Positions 1-8,008 of a stretch of DNA of 64,000 nt are shown piece after piece. The stretch's first letter is position 1. Each line of letters opens with the position of its first letter. The position numbers were made by a program, and so were the translations under genes. This DNA comes from Rhodococcus sp. ARC_M6 (GTDB taxonomy: Bacteria > Actinomycetota > Actinomycetes > Mycobacteriales > Mycobacteriaceae). The stretch lies in contig NZ_JALGQH010000001.1 of assembly GCF_022810305.1 (NCBI RefSeq), forward strand, positions 372,001 through 436,000, in the 5' to 3' direction. The notes under the pieces were generated by a model that made no database searches, was not told where the DNA came from, and saw only the letters and a list, made by a program, of their open reading frames with translations.

Positions 1-1113
1 GGCGCTCGCTGGTACGAGTTGCTCGACGACGGGAAACTTTTGACGGTTCGGACCGTCGGCACCGACGCCCTTGCCGTGCTCGACCCGGAGTCCGGGAAAT
101 TGCGGGACCTCGAAATTCCCGGAGTCACGAGCATCAGCATCCTGCAGGTTCGGGGGGATCGTCTCCTGCTCAAGTGCGGTGGCGCCAAGGTCGCTACCGG
201 ATTGCGCGAATTCGATTCAAGGACAGGTGATCCCAGAATTATTCGGCTGTCCGTCGAATCGTTGCCTGACGACGCCTATCTTCCGGAAGCGCGGACGGTT
301 GTTGCGCACGGTCACGACCGTGAGGTTCATGCGGTTGCGTATCCGCCGCGAAACCCCCGATATGTCGGCCTCGACGGGGAGCTGCCGCCGTACGTCGCAT
401 TTGTTCACGGCGGGCCCACCGCGCACGTGGCGCCGGTGCTCAACCTGGTGTACGCGTACTTCACCAGTCGCGGAATCGGTGTGGTGGACGTCAATTACGG
501 CGGATCCACCGGCTACGGCCGCGAGTACCGCAATCGCCTTCGGGGACAGTGGGGCGTCGTCGACGTTCAAGATGTGATCACCGCGGTGACCGGACTGGCT
601 GAACAAGGCCTTGCCGACGCGAACCGTCTGGCGATCGAAGGTGGCTCTGCCGGCGGATGGACCGTTTTGGCGGCACTGACAACTTCTGAGGTCTTTGTTT
701 GTGGCACTTCCTATTACGGAGTCGCGGAGCTTGACGGATTTGTCAAGGAAACCCACGATTTCGAATCACGGTACATCGACGGACTGATCGGCCCACTGCC
801 GGAATCTGCAGCACTGTATGCCGAACGTGCGCCGCTGAACAACGTCGGCGGACTGAACTGCCCGGTCTTATTGCTCCAGGGCCTCGACGATCCCATTGTT
901 CCGCCCTCGCAAGCCGAACGCTTCCGAGATGCGCTGGTATCCAAGGGTATTCCGCACGCCTATCTGGAGTTTGCCGGTGAGTCGCATGGCTTCCGTCAAC
1001 TGTCCACGATCATCAGTGCCCGGAACGCGGAATTGTCCTTCTACGGCCAGGTTATGGGATTCACGCCGCCGGGTATTCCGAAGCTGAAACTGTGGACTGT
1101 TTCAGACTCCTGA
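1..1113 (+). CDS. S9 prolyl oligopeptidase-family peptidase, 3' part
   Basis: The reading frame is open from base 1, so this is the C-terminal 370 residues of a larger protein. It holds the end of a beta-propeller-like region and a complete alpha/beta-hydrolase domain. The nucleophile motif GGSAGG puts the catalytic Ser near residue 216; the acid is in GLDDPIVP near 297 and the His in GESHGF near 328. This order is that of S9 serine peptidases, which cleave short peptides, usually after Pro or acidic/basic residues, in the cytoplasm. No signal peptide can be judged because the N-terminus lies outside the window. An internal TTG at position 19 is not a credible start. The substrate cannot be told from sequence. 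Confidence 0.85.
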   Translation, partial: GARWYELLDDGKLLTVRTVGTDALAVLDPESGKLRDLEIPGVTSISILQVRGDRLLLKCGGAKVATGLREFDSRTGDPRIIRLSVESLPDDAYLPEARTVVAHGHDREVHAVAYPPRNPRYVGLDGELPPYVAFVHGGPTAHVAPVLNLVYAYFTSRGIGVVDVNYGGSTGYGREYRNRLRGQWGVVDVQDVITAVTGLAEQGLADANRLAIEGGSAGGWTVLAALTTSEVFVCGTSYYGVAELDGFVKETHDFESRYIDGLIGPLPESAALYAERAPLNNVGGLNCPVLLLQGLDDPIVPPSQAERFRDALVSKGIPHAYLEFAGESHGFRQLSTIISARNAELSFYGQVMGFTPPGIPKLKLWTVSDS

Positions 1114-1423
1114 GCATGAGCCGTTCTGCATCGCTTGAACCATCTCCTCGGTGCTGGGAGCCGGTGGGAGTGTGTAGCTATTCTCTCGGTCGAAGGCGTC
1201 GATCATGCACCCCACAGGAGTAACACCACATCCCGTGATGTGAACTCTTCGCGCAACCGCCCTGTCGCTTTCGCCTTCGTGACCAATTTCTCGAATCCTC
1301 GGTAGGCGGCGCTGCGCTTGGCTTCGAACGCAGCGGAATGGTGAAACTGCGGTCTTCATGCTGCATGGGGTACACGCGCTCGTCGTAGGTGCAAAAGCCG
1401 CGCCAGGATTCGAAACGGGGGGA

Positions 1424-1502
1424 GTGAGCACCGTCTGTGCATAGTGAGCACTGCTTTCAGCAAGCGGGAGAGGATGCTCACTGTGCAGAAGGGGTGCTCA
1501 CT
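1424..1502. repeat. dispersed TGAGCAC palindromic repeat, copy 1
   Basis: Four copies of the core TGAGCAC occur here, two forward (from 1425 and 1445) and two inverted (near 1475 and 1494). The last 27 bases (1476-1502) match 51675-51701 with only two mismatches. Both copies sit in short gaps just beyond the 3' ends of genes. This looks like a REP-type intergenic repeat family; no transposase is nearby. It could also act as RNA hairpins or transcription stops. Confidence 0.7.
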
Positions 1503-1526
1503 CGCCGGGGCCGGTCCCGGGAAACA

Positions 1527-1558
1527 CGAACGCCCCCGCTCGGAAGCGGGGGCGTTCG
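1527..1558 (-). terminator. rho-independent-type terminator of etfD
   Basis: A perfect 14-bp stem (CGAACGCCCCCGCT with its complement) around a four-base loop lies 13 bases beyond the stop codon of the leftward gene. It has no long T-run, which is usual in high-G+C actinobacteria. Confidence 0.75.
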
Positions 1559-1570
1559 GGTGTGGAGCGG

Positions 1571-4500
1571 TTACTTCTTGCGGCCGGGAGCCTTTGCGCC
1601 GGACTTGAATCCGAGTCCACCGGGCTTGGCGGCCGGGGGAGCCGGAGTCTCGGCAGCAGCAGCCTTGGGTGCCTCAGCGGCCGGTGCTTCGACGGCCGGT
1701 GTTTCCGCGACTGCCGGTGCTTCGACGGCCGGTGTTTCCGCGACTGCCGGTGCTTCTACAGCCGGTGTTTCCGCGACGGGTGCAGCAGCCGGAGCTGCCT
1801 TACGCGCGCCGGGAGCTTTTGCGCCGGACTTGAATCCGAGCCCGCCGGCCTTGGCAACCGGAGCTGCCTTGGGTGCCTCGGCAACAGGTGCCTCAGCAGC
1901 GGGTGCTTCGACGACAGGAGCAGCGGCAGGTGCTTCAGCGGGTGCAGCGGCGGCCGGAGCAGCCTTTGCGCCCGGAGCCTTTGCCCCACCCTTCATCTGC
2001 AGACCCTTGCCACCGGGAGCCTTCGCGCCGGATGCCAGCCCCAGACCCTTCGGCTTGGCAGCGGGAGCCGCAGCTTCGGGAGCAGCCTCTGCAGCCGGTG
2101 CCGGTGCAGAGGCTGCCGGAGCAGCCTTTGCACCCGGAGCCTTGGCAGCGCCCTTCATCTGCAGACCCTTACCGCCCGGAGCCTTTGCTCCGCCGGCCAG
2201 GCCGAGGCCCTTGGGCTTTGCGGCGGGGGCAGCCGGCGCAGCAGCTTCCTCAGCCGGAGCAGCAGCGTCGGCGGATGCAGCCGGAGCGGCAGCCTTCTTG
2301 GCACCCGGAGCCTTTGCTCCGCCGGCCATTCCGAGTCCCTTACCGGGAGCCTTCGCGCCGGGAGCCTTGGCCAGACCCTTCATCGCGAGACCCTTGCCGG
2401 CAGCTGGCGCAGCAGCGGCAGCCGGAGCAGCGGTCTCTTCGACTACCGGTGCGGCTTCCTCCACGACAGGCGCCGGTGCAGCAGCAACCGGTGCCTTCTC
2501 CCGCGGGATCACCTTGATGTTCTCGGTGAGCTGTGCGGATTCGAGGCGGGTTACGGAGTTGAGCATCAGCTGAGCGACGTCCACAACCTCGACGCCTTCA
2601 CCCTTGCCTTCTTCTTGACGAGCGGTGACGCCGTCGGTAAGCATGACGCGGCAGAACGGGCAACCCGTGGCGATCTTCTTGGGGTTGGTCGAGAGTGCCT
2701 CGTCGACGCGGTCGACGTTGATGCGCTTGCCGATGTTCTCTTCCATCCACATGCGGGCGCCACCGGCACCACAGCACATGGAACGTTCGCCGTGACGCGG
2801 CATTTCGATCAGCTTGGCGCCGGATGCTTCCATGAGTTCACGGGGAGCGTCGTACACCTTGTTGTGGCGGCCGAGGAAGCACGGGTCGTGGTACGTGATG
2901 TCTTCGCTCACGGACGCGACGGGGATCAGCTTCTTCTGGCGAACCAGGCGGTTGAGCAACTGGGTGTGGTGCACGACCTCGTAGTCGCCGCCCACCTCGG
3001 GGTACTCGTTGCCGAGGGCGTTGAAGCAGTGCGCACAGGTGACGACGATCTTGCGCTTCTTCTGCTCGACGCCTTCGAAGACCGAGTTCAGCATCTCGAT
3101 GTTCTGCATCGCGAGCTGCTGGAACAGGAACTCGTTGCCGGCGCGGCGAGCGGAGTCACCGGTGCAGGTTTCGTCGGCACCGAGGACCATGAACTTGACG
3201 CCCGCGGTGGCGAGCAGTTCGGCGACGGCCTTCGTTGTCTTCTTGGCGCGGTCCTCGTAGGCGCCGGCGCAACCGACCCAGAAGAGGTACTCGTAGTCCT
3301 CGAAGGTGTCGGCGTCCTGGCCGTAGACCGGGATCTCGAAGTCCATCTCGTTGATCCAGTTGAGACGGTCCTTGGAGTTCTGGCCCCAGGGGTTGCCCTT
3401 GTTCTCGAGGTTCTTGAACAGGCCGGCGAGCTCGGAGGGGAACTCCGATTCGATCAGAACCTGGTAGCGACGCATGTCGATGATGTGGTCGACGTGCTCG
3501 ATGTCGACGGGGCACTGCTCGACACAGGCGCCACAGTTGGTGCAGCTCCACAGGGTCTCGGCGTCGATGACCGGGGCCATCTCGCCTTCGACGGTTTCGC
3601 CGACGAGCTTGCGCTCGGCTTCGCGGCGGGCAGCTTCGGGAATTGCGGCGAGGGCAGCTTCGTTGACGTTGCCTTCGGCGTCGACCAGGCCTACCTCGTC
3701 GCCACCCATATCCTTGCGGCCGCCGGCCAGCAGGTACGGAGCCTTGGCGTAACCGTGGTCACGCAGCGACATGATGAGGAGTTTGGGGGAGAGCGGCTTT
3801 CCGGTGTTCCAGGCGGGGCACTGGGACTGGCAACGACCGCACTCGGTGCAGGTCGTGAAGTCCAGCCAGCCCTTCCAGGAGAAGTCCTCGATCTGACCGG
3901 CGCCCAGGGTGTCGGTGTCGGGATCGACGTTGTCCATGGTCAGGGCGACGCCCTTGCTCATCATCGGCTTTGCTGCGCCGAGTGCGACGGTTCCGTCGTC
4001 CTCACGCTTGAAGTAGATGTTGAAGAACGCGGAGAAACGGTGCCATGCGACACCCCAGGTGATGTTGCGGCCGACCATGTACAGCCAGATCATGCCGGAC
4101 ATCAGCTTGATGAACGCGAAGATGGCGACCATGGTGGCGCTGGCGGGGAGCAACTTGGCCAGGTTCATCGTGAAGAAGTCGGTCCACGGGTTGGAGTGTC
4201 CGTACGTGGCGATCTTGCCGGCCTTAACGAAGATCATGCCGAGGCCCTCGATGAGGACGACAGTTTCGACGAAGTAGGCGGCCTTGAAATCCGATCCGCC
4301 GAAGCGGGAGAGTCGAGTGGGGATCCGCGGGTGGTTGAGTTGGCGAATGACGATCAGCGTCGTGATGCCGATGACGGTGCCCAAGCCCAGAATTTCGTCG
4401 ACCAGGTGGTAGATGGCCCAGTTTCCGAAAATCGGCCAGTGGAACTCAGGATTGAAGGTCTGACCGTATGCCTCGAACCAGACGATGGCACCGAGTAGGA

Positions 4501-4741
4501 ATCCGACCATGACAAGCCAGTGAGCCCAGCCGACGGTACGGAATTTCGCCATTCGTGTGTGGGCGATGAACTCGATGACCATCTGCTTGAAGCGCGGAAA
4601 GAACGGGCGCCAGCGATCCGGTGCCGATTGACCGATCTGGACGGTCTTGACCATCTTGAGCGCGCCGCCGATGAAGGAATACCAACATACGAGGCTCAGC
4701 AGCACACCGATGGTGCCCAACGTGATCGTCAGGGCATTCAT
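1571..4741 (-). CDS. etfD: EtfD-type membrane Fe-S oxidoreductase with AKAPG-repeat tail
   Basis: Membrane Fe-S protein of the heterodisulfide-reductase/CCG family. The N-terminal ~250 residues hold several membrane segments. Two 4Fe-4S motifs follow (CTECGRCQSQCP near 298, CTNCGACVEQCP near 400), then two cysteine-rich domains (about 490-715) with CCGAGGARMW. The M. tuberculosis counterpart, Rv0338c (EtfD), passes electrons from electron-transfer flavoprotein to the respiratory chain in fatty-acid oxidation; this assignment rests on remembered similarity and on the adjacent iniR, as in mycobacteria. About 320 further residues form an Ala/Pro/Lys-rich tail with nine AKAPG motifs. The start at 4741 is preferred to 4756 because GAAAGG lies 7 bases before it. 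Confidence 0.82.
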   Translation of the reverse strand: MNALTITLGTIGVLLSLVCWYSFIGGALKMVKTVQIGQSAPDRWRPFFPRFKQMVIEFIAHTRMAKFRTVGWAHWLVMVGFLLGAIVWFEAYGQTFNPEFHWPIFGNWAIYHLVDEILGLGTVIGITTLIVIRQLNHPRIPTRLSRFGGSDFKAAYFVETVVLIEGLGMIFVKAGKIATYGHSNPWTDFFTMNLAKLLPASATMVAIFAFIKLMSGMIWLYMVGRNITWGVAWHRFSAFFNIYFKREDDGTVALGAAKPMMSKGVALTMDNVDPDTDTLGAGQIEDFSWKGWLDFTTCTECGRCQSQCPAWNTGKPLSPKLLIMSLRDHGYAKAPYLLAGGRKDMGGDEVGLVDAEGNVNEAALAAIPEAARREAERKLVGETVEGEMAPVIDAETLWSCTNCGACVEQCPVDIEHVDHIIDMRRYQVLIESEFPSELAGLFKNLENKGNPWGQNSKDRLNWINEMDFEIPVYGQDADTFEDYEYLFWVGCAGAYEDRAKKTTKAVAELLATAGVKFMVLGADETCTGDSARRAGNEFLFQQLAMQNIEMLNSVFEGVEQKKRKIVVTCAHCFNALGNEYPEVGGDYEVVHHTQLLNRLVRQKKLIPVASVSEDITYHDPCFLGRHNKVYDAPRELMEASGAKLIEMPRHGERSMCCGAGGARMWMEENIGKRINVDRVDEALSTNPKKIATGCPFCRVMLTDGVTARQEEGKGEGVEVVDVAQLMLNSVTRLESAQLTENIKVIPREKAPVAAAPAPVVEEAAPVVEETAAPAAAAAPAAGKGLAMKGLAKAPGAKAPGKGLGMAGGAKAPGAKKAAAPAASADAAAPAEEAAAPAAPAAKPKGLGLAGGAKAPGGKGLQMKGAAKAPGAKAAPAASAPAPAAEAAPEAAAPAAKPKGLGLASGAKAPGGKGLQMKGGAKAPGAKAAPAAAAPAEAPAAAPVVEAPAAEAPVAEAPKAAPVAKAGGLGFKSGAKAPGARKAAPAAAPVAETPAVEAPAVAETPAVEAPAVAETPAVEAPAAEAPKAAAAETPAPPAAKPGGLGFKSGAKAPGRKK
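1680..1778 (-). repeat. 33-bp tandem repeat within the etfD tail
   Basis: Three head-to-tail 33-bp units (1680-1712, 1713-1745, 1746-1778) differ at only a few bases and encode three copies of an 11-residue Ala/Val/Pro/Glu/Thr unit. The near identity at DNA level implies recent expansion or slippage, so copy number may vary between strains. Confidence 0.85.
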
Positions 4742-4800
4742 GTCGCGGCCTTTCATTTCAGGGCGACACGTCGGCCACCTGCGGAACAGCCCACTGATAG

Positions 4801-4829
4801 TAACCTGCCATATGTTACCTGCCAGTAAC
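4801..4829. promoter_or_regulatory. operator-like repeats upstream of etfD
   Basis: Two direct copies, TAACCTGCCA and TTACCTGCCA, start 14 bases apart (4801 and 4815). The second belongs to an inverted repeat, GTTAC-CTGCCA-GTAAC (4814-4829). The site lies 60-90 bases upstream of the etfD start. Inverted GTTAC/GTAAC arms suit a TetR-type dimer such as an acyl-CoA-sensing repressor, which is inference only. Confidence 0.45.
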
Positions 4830-5049
4830 TATGAGTGTCGAGCATGTGTACCGACGGGTAACCACGCTTGGCCTGGCGGGATCAAACATCCGCGCGACGA
4901 CGGGCTGGGCCGTCACGCAGACATATCTACCGTCACGTTAGGTGGTGCAACTCTCACCCCCACCAATCAGGGCGCCCTAACCTCACGTATTCGTTGGTCT
5001 GGACCTGATTTGGACAGACCGGGCGCACCGGGTGGGGATGGAAATACAA

Positions 5050-5081
5050 CTGTGGCCCCACCTCCCGAGGTGGGGCCACAG
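5050..5081 (-). terminator. terminator of the downstream S1 protease gene
   Basis: Inverted repeat CTGTGGCCCCACCTC with its exact complement, 15 bp per arm around two bases (effectively a slightly larger loop), starting 15 bases beyond the protease stop codon. Confidence 0.75.
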
Positions 5082-5096
5082 CAGATGCGACGGAAC

Positions 5097-6407
5097 TCAG
5101 TAGTCGCGAACCTTCAAGCCGGGATTGGCGGCGAGGATGTCCTTGATCGGTGTTGCGTACTGCGTCGGCGGCGCCTGTCCGAACAATGTCGCAGCCCGGG
5201 CTACCTCGCACAGCGACGAGGTGGCGACGTTGGAGGCGCTGGTGATGCCCAGTGCTCGGGTCCCGGTCACGATCGGGCCGCCGCTGTCTCCCTGGAGAAC
5301 ACAGATGTCGGTGGTGAACAGGTTGACCAGTTGCTTGTCTTCGACACGAGCTATCCGGTCGACGCTCGTGACGATGCCGCAGCTGTACCCCGTGGTTGAG
5401 CCGGCCTTGCATGCCGGTGCGCCGACGACGGGGTCGGCCACGCCGTCGATGTTGACCGACCGGTTGAACGGAACGCGGATGCTGTTGTTGTCGAAACGAT
5501 ATTTCGCGTTGTCATCGATATTGATGATCGAGTAGTCCTGCTGGTCGAACCGACTCTTCGCGAAGTAGCCGACCCGTGGTCCGGGTTGGTTGTTGACGAG
5601 AGGGAAGACTTCGCCGGCCGATTGGGTTCCGGTACCGGCACGGTTGGGGTCGCAGTGCCCGGCGCTGATGTTGACTGTGCGGCCGGATGCGTCGGTTCCG
5701 TTGAATCCGAAGGAGCACTTGTATCCGGAGTAGCCGGACATTGCGTTGTAGCCGTCGCCGCCGAGTGCAGCGTCTCCGGTTGCGGATCCGGTGGCGGGGA
5801 TCAGGTCGGCGAGGATCGGCGGAACCGTGATCGGGGCCGCGGTATGGACGACTGTCGACTTCAGGAAGTCCGGCAGCGCCAGTCCGGCGGTGGTGTCGGC
5901 AGTAAGTGCGATGCCGTTTCCGACTACGTCGATAGCGATTCCGCGAACAAGATCGGCCACGCCGGCGGGCTGCGAGTCCAGCCAGTCATTGAGTGCCGAT
6001 ATTTCGGTGCGCAACGACGTTTCACTTTGCGCCACATCCTGGACCGTGAAGCCCGCCTTCTCGGCGACTGCTCGCGCAGCGGCCTTGTCCGGTCCGTCGG
6101 CCAATGCGACTATGGCAGCTCCGACGTCATTGAGCCAGACCCCACCGAATGCATCGGGGAACTGGACTCGCGCGATTGTGGCGAACTCGGCGAGTTTCTG
6201 TGCCAGTTCGGACCGCGACACGTACTCGGCCGGTGTCAGCGCCAGATCGTGTTGGAGTGCCTCGGCGAGTTCGACCGGCAGACGTGCAGCCTGATCGGAT
6301 ACGCCGGACGCAATCGGTTCGGCATTCGCAACGGCGGTAATCGGTCCGAGGAGCAGCAGCGCGGCCGAGCCGAACACTGCGGCGCGACGTGCGATGGAGC
6401 TTCGCAT
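5097..6407 (-). CDS. secreted chymotrypsin-like (S1) protease with pro-region
   Basis: Predicted secreted serine protease of 436 residues. A signal peptide (basic start, hydrophobic stretch, ANA-E cleavage region near 28-30) is followed by a pro-region of about 190 residues of the type found before alpha-lytic/streptogrisin-like proteases. The catalytic triad is visible: His251 in ISAGHC, Asp291 in DYSIINID, Ser375 in GDSGGP. Cys pairs around the His and Ser motifs suggest disulfides. It is followed on the same strand by its own terminator and preceded by a close paralogue (6559-7899). The substrate is unknown; nutrient or cell-wall protein turnover are possibilities. Confidence 0.85.
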   Translation of the reverse strand: MRSSIARRAAVFGSAALLLLGPITAVANAEPIASGVSDQAARLPVELAEALQHDLALTPAEYVSRSELAQKLAEFATIARVQFPDAFGGVWLNDVGAAIVALADGPDKAAARAVAEKAGFTVQDVAQSETSLRTEISALNDWLDSQPAGVADLVRGIAIDVVGNGIALTADTTAGLALPDFLKSTVVHTAAPITVPPILADLIPATGSATGDAALGGDGYNAMSGYSGYKCSFGFNGTDASGRTVNISAGHCDPNRAGTGTQSAGEVFPLVNNQPGPRVGYFAKSRFDQQDYSIINIDDNAKYRFDNNSIRVPFNRSVNIDGVADPVVGAPACKAGSTTGYSCGIVTSVDRIARVEDKQLVNLFTTDICVLQGDSGGPIVTGTRALGITSASNVATSSLCEVARAATLFGQAPPTQYATPIKDILAANPGLKVRDY

Positions 6408-6526
6408 GAGGGCCTTTCCGCTTCATTGACCGCGCACCAACCCCCTGGCAGTACGCGGATACGGCCCGCCGGAGTGGCGAGCCGTATCGCAGTCGTCCAT
6501 GACTATATGGGTTCGTCGCCACGAAT

Positions 6527-6548
6527 CCCACCCGTTTCACCGGGTGGG
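6527..6548 (-). terminator. terminator between the two protease genes
   Basis: CCCACCCG and CGGGTGGG form an 8-bp stem with a six-base loop just downstream of the upstream protease gene, so the two paralogues are probably separate transcription units. Confidence 0.6.
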
Positions 6549-6558
6549 TTTACGTGGA

Positions 6559-7899
6559 TCAGTTGACCGTGCGGACCCGGATTCCGGATCCGACGCCGCC
6601 ACCGGAAGCTGCGTCGGCGGCCTTCGTGATGTCGTCGACCGGGATTCCGAGGTTGGAGGTTCCACCTGATGTCGCGAGTACAAGATTCGCTTCGTTGCAG
6701 CTAGGGACGCCGCTGCTGTTGGAACCACTGGTGATGCCGAGCGCCAGGGTTCCGGTGACGATGGCGCCGCCACTGTCACCGGCAAGGGTGCATGCTGTTC
6801 CGTAAAATCCGCGAACTGTCCGTGAATCGCCGTCGGCAACAACGAGTTGGGATTCGACGTGATCGGCCGAGACAATTCCGCAGGTGAACGACGAGGTCTG
6901 ACCGGACTTGCAGATGGGCGCACCGACCACGGGGCGTGCCGTTCCCGTGATTTCGAGGGTAGTGCCGCTGGCACCGCGTACGGACGGGCGATTGAGCCCG
7001 GCGTCGACACCCGCCTTGTTGAACTTGATGACGGAATAGTCGAGGGCTGCAGCGTCCCGGCCTACCGAGGACTGGGCGAAATTGCCCACCTGGACGCTGT
7101 CGTCGACGTTCGCCCGGTTGGGGAGATAAACGGGCGAGGGTGCTCCCTGTGCCGGATTGCAGTGTCCTGCACTGATATTGAGTGCATTGTTCTGATTGTC
7201 GACGGCGTTGAACCCGAAGGAGCACACCGAGATGTTATCGGTCGCAGTCTCGCGGATCGGGCCCGTCGACGTGATGTAGGTGTCGCCACCGAGTGGGCGC
7301 GAATCGACTGCACCGCCGCCGTCCGGACTGAGTCTGATCTTGGTGTTCTCGAGCAAAGTGGGCAGGTCGAGTGCCTTGCCGACGGGACTGTTGGCGACGT
7401 CGATGACTACCCGGTTGTTCAGTACGTCGATCGACGCGGAGTTGATCGCCATCGCGATGTCGCCGGGCAGTGCCGCTATCCACCCATTCGCGTCCGCCAG
7501 GGCCTTTTCGAGACTGTCGGCGGATACGGGCGCTACATGCGTACGAAAACCATCCGATGCTGCCACGCGCGCTGCTTCGGTTGTGGTGACCGCCACAACA
7601 GGCTGACCGTCGAGGCTCATCCACGAGCCGGCGTAGTCGCCTGGTCGTTCGGATTTGAAGCTTGCTGCATACGCTCCGAGCTCCTGAGCCTTGGCAGCGC
7701 GATCGAGATACTCCTGAGGGGAGATCTTCAGATCGCGGGTGATGGCTTCGACCAGTTCTGCGGGTAGCTGATCTGCAGAGAGCTGCTCGACGCGCGAATC
7801 AGGATTCGGCTCCGCTGACGCTGTAGCCGAAAACGTTGTTGCGAGCAGAAGTGCCGAGGCGCCGACCAAGGCAGTACGGATCGCCGACGAGTTACGCAT
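6559..7899 (-). CDS. secreted S1 protease, paralogue of the adjacent gene
   Basis: A 446-residue secreted serine protease of the same layout as its neighbour: signal peptide ending ASA-E, alpha-lytic-type pro-region (PAELVEAITRDLKISPQEYL parallels the neighbour's segment), then a trypsin-fold domain. Triad: His247 (ISAGHC), Asp287 (DYSVIKF), Ser376 (GDSGGA). The open frame extends upstream to 8121, but the start at 7899 is chosen because AAGGGA lies just before it and the signal peptide begins there. The tandem arrangement points to local duplication followed by divergence of the pro-regions. Confidence 0.85.
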   Translation of the reverse strand: MRNSSAIRTALVGASALLLATTFSATASAEPNPDSRVEQLSADQLPAELVEAITRDLKISPQEYLDRAAKAQELGAYAASFKSERPGDYAGSWMSLDGQPVVAVTTTEAARVAASDGFRTHVAPVSADSLEKALADANGWIAALPGDIAMAINSASIDVLNNRVVIDVANSPVGKALDLPTLLENTKIRLSPDGGGAVDSRPLGGDTYITSTGPIRETATDNISVCSFGFNAVDNQNNALNISAGHCNPAQGAPSPVYLPNRANVDDSVQVGNFAQSSVGRDAAALDYSVIKFNKAGVDAGLNRPSVRGASGTTLEITGTARPVVGAPICKSGQTSSFTCGIVSADHVESQLVVADGDSRTVRGFYGTACTLAGDSGGAIVTGTLALGITSGSNSSGVPSCNEANLVLATSGGTSNLGIPVDDITKAADAASGGGVGSGIRVRTVN

Positions 7900-8008
7900 G
7901 AATTCCCTTCGAGTCTCCGGCCGTGGAGCCGGATGGTACCGCCCTACCATAGGTGAAAGTGCAGACACGGAGGGAGGCGACCTAGAAGGTAGTTCGTAAT
8001 ACGCGCAG

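Larger units (their letters stand above)
1114..1570. other. intergenic region with repeat element and terminator
   Basis: This 457-base gap lies between two convergent genes. It holds no convincing gene. The only candidate is a 34-codon minus-strand ORF at 1102-1206 with a weak GTGGGG ribosome-site match, overlapping the end of the peptidase. A short inverted repeat (CACATC-N4-GATGTG) lies at 1227-1242. The right end carries the TGAGCAC repeat element (1424-1502) and the etfD terminator, which are listed separately. Confidence 0.6.
4757..5096. other. intergenic region upstream of etfD
   Basis: No gene is visible in this 340-base gap between two leftward genes. It contains the operator-like repeats before etfD (4801-4829) and the terminator of the next gene (5050-5081). 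Between them I see nothing that can be named. Confidence 0.6.

Noticed and set aside
1562-4498. 978-codon plus-strand ORF opposite etfD
   Set aside because: It is the antisense shadow of a long, GC-rich coding region. The minus strand has Fe-S motifs and membrane helices; the plus frame has low-complexity Ser/Arg/Cys runs and no ribosome site.
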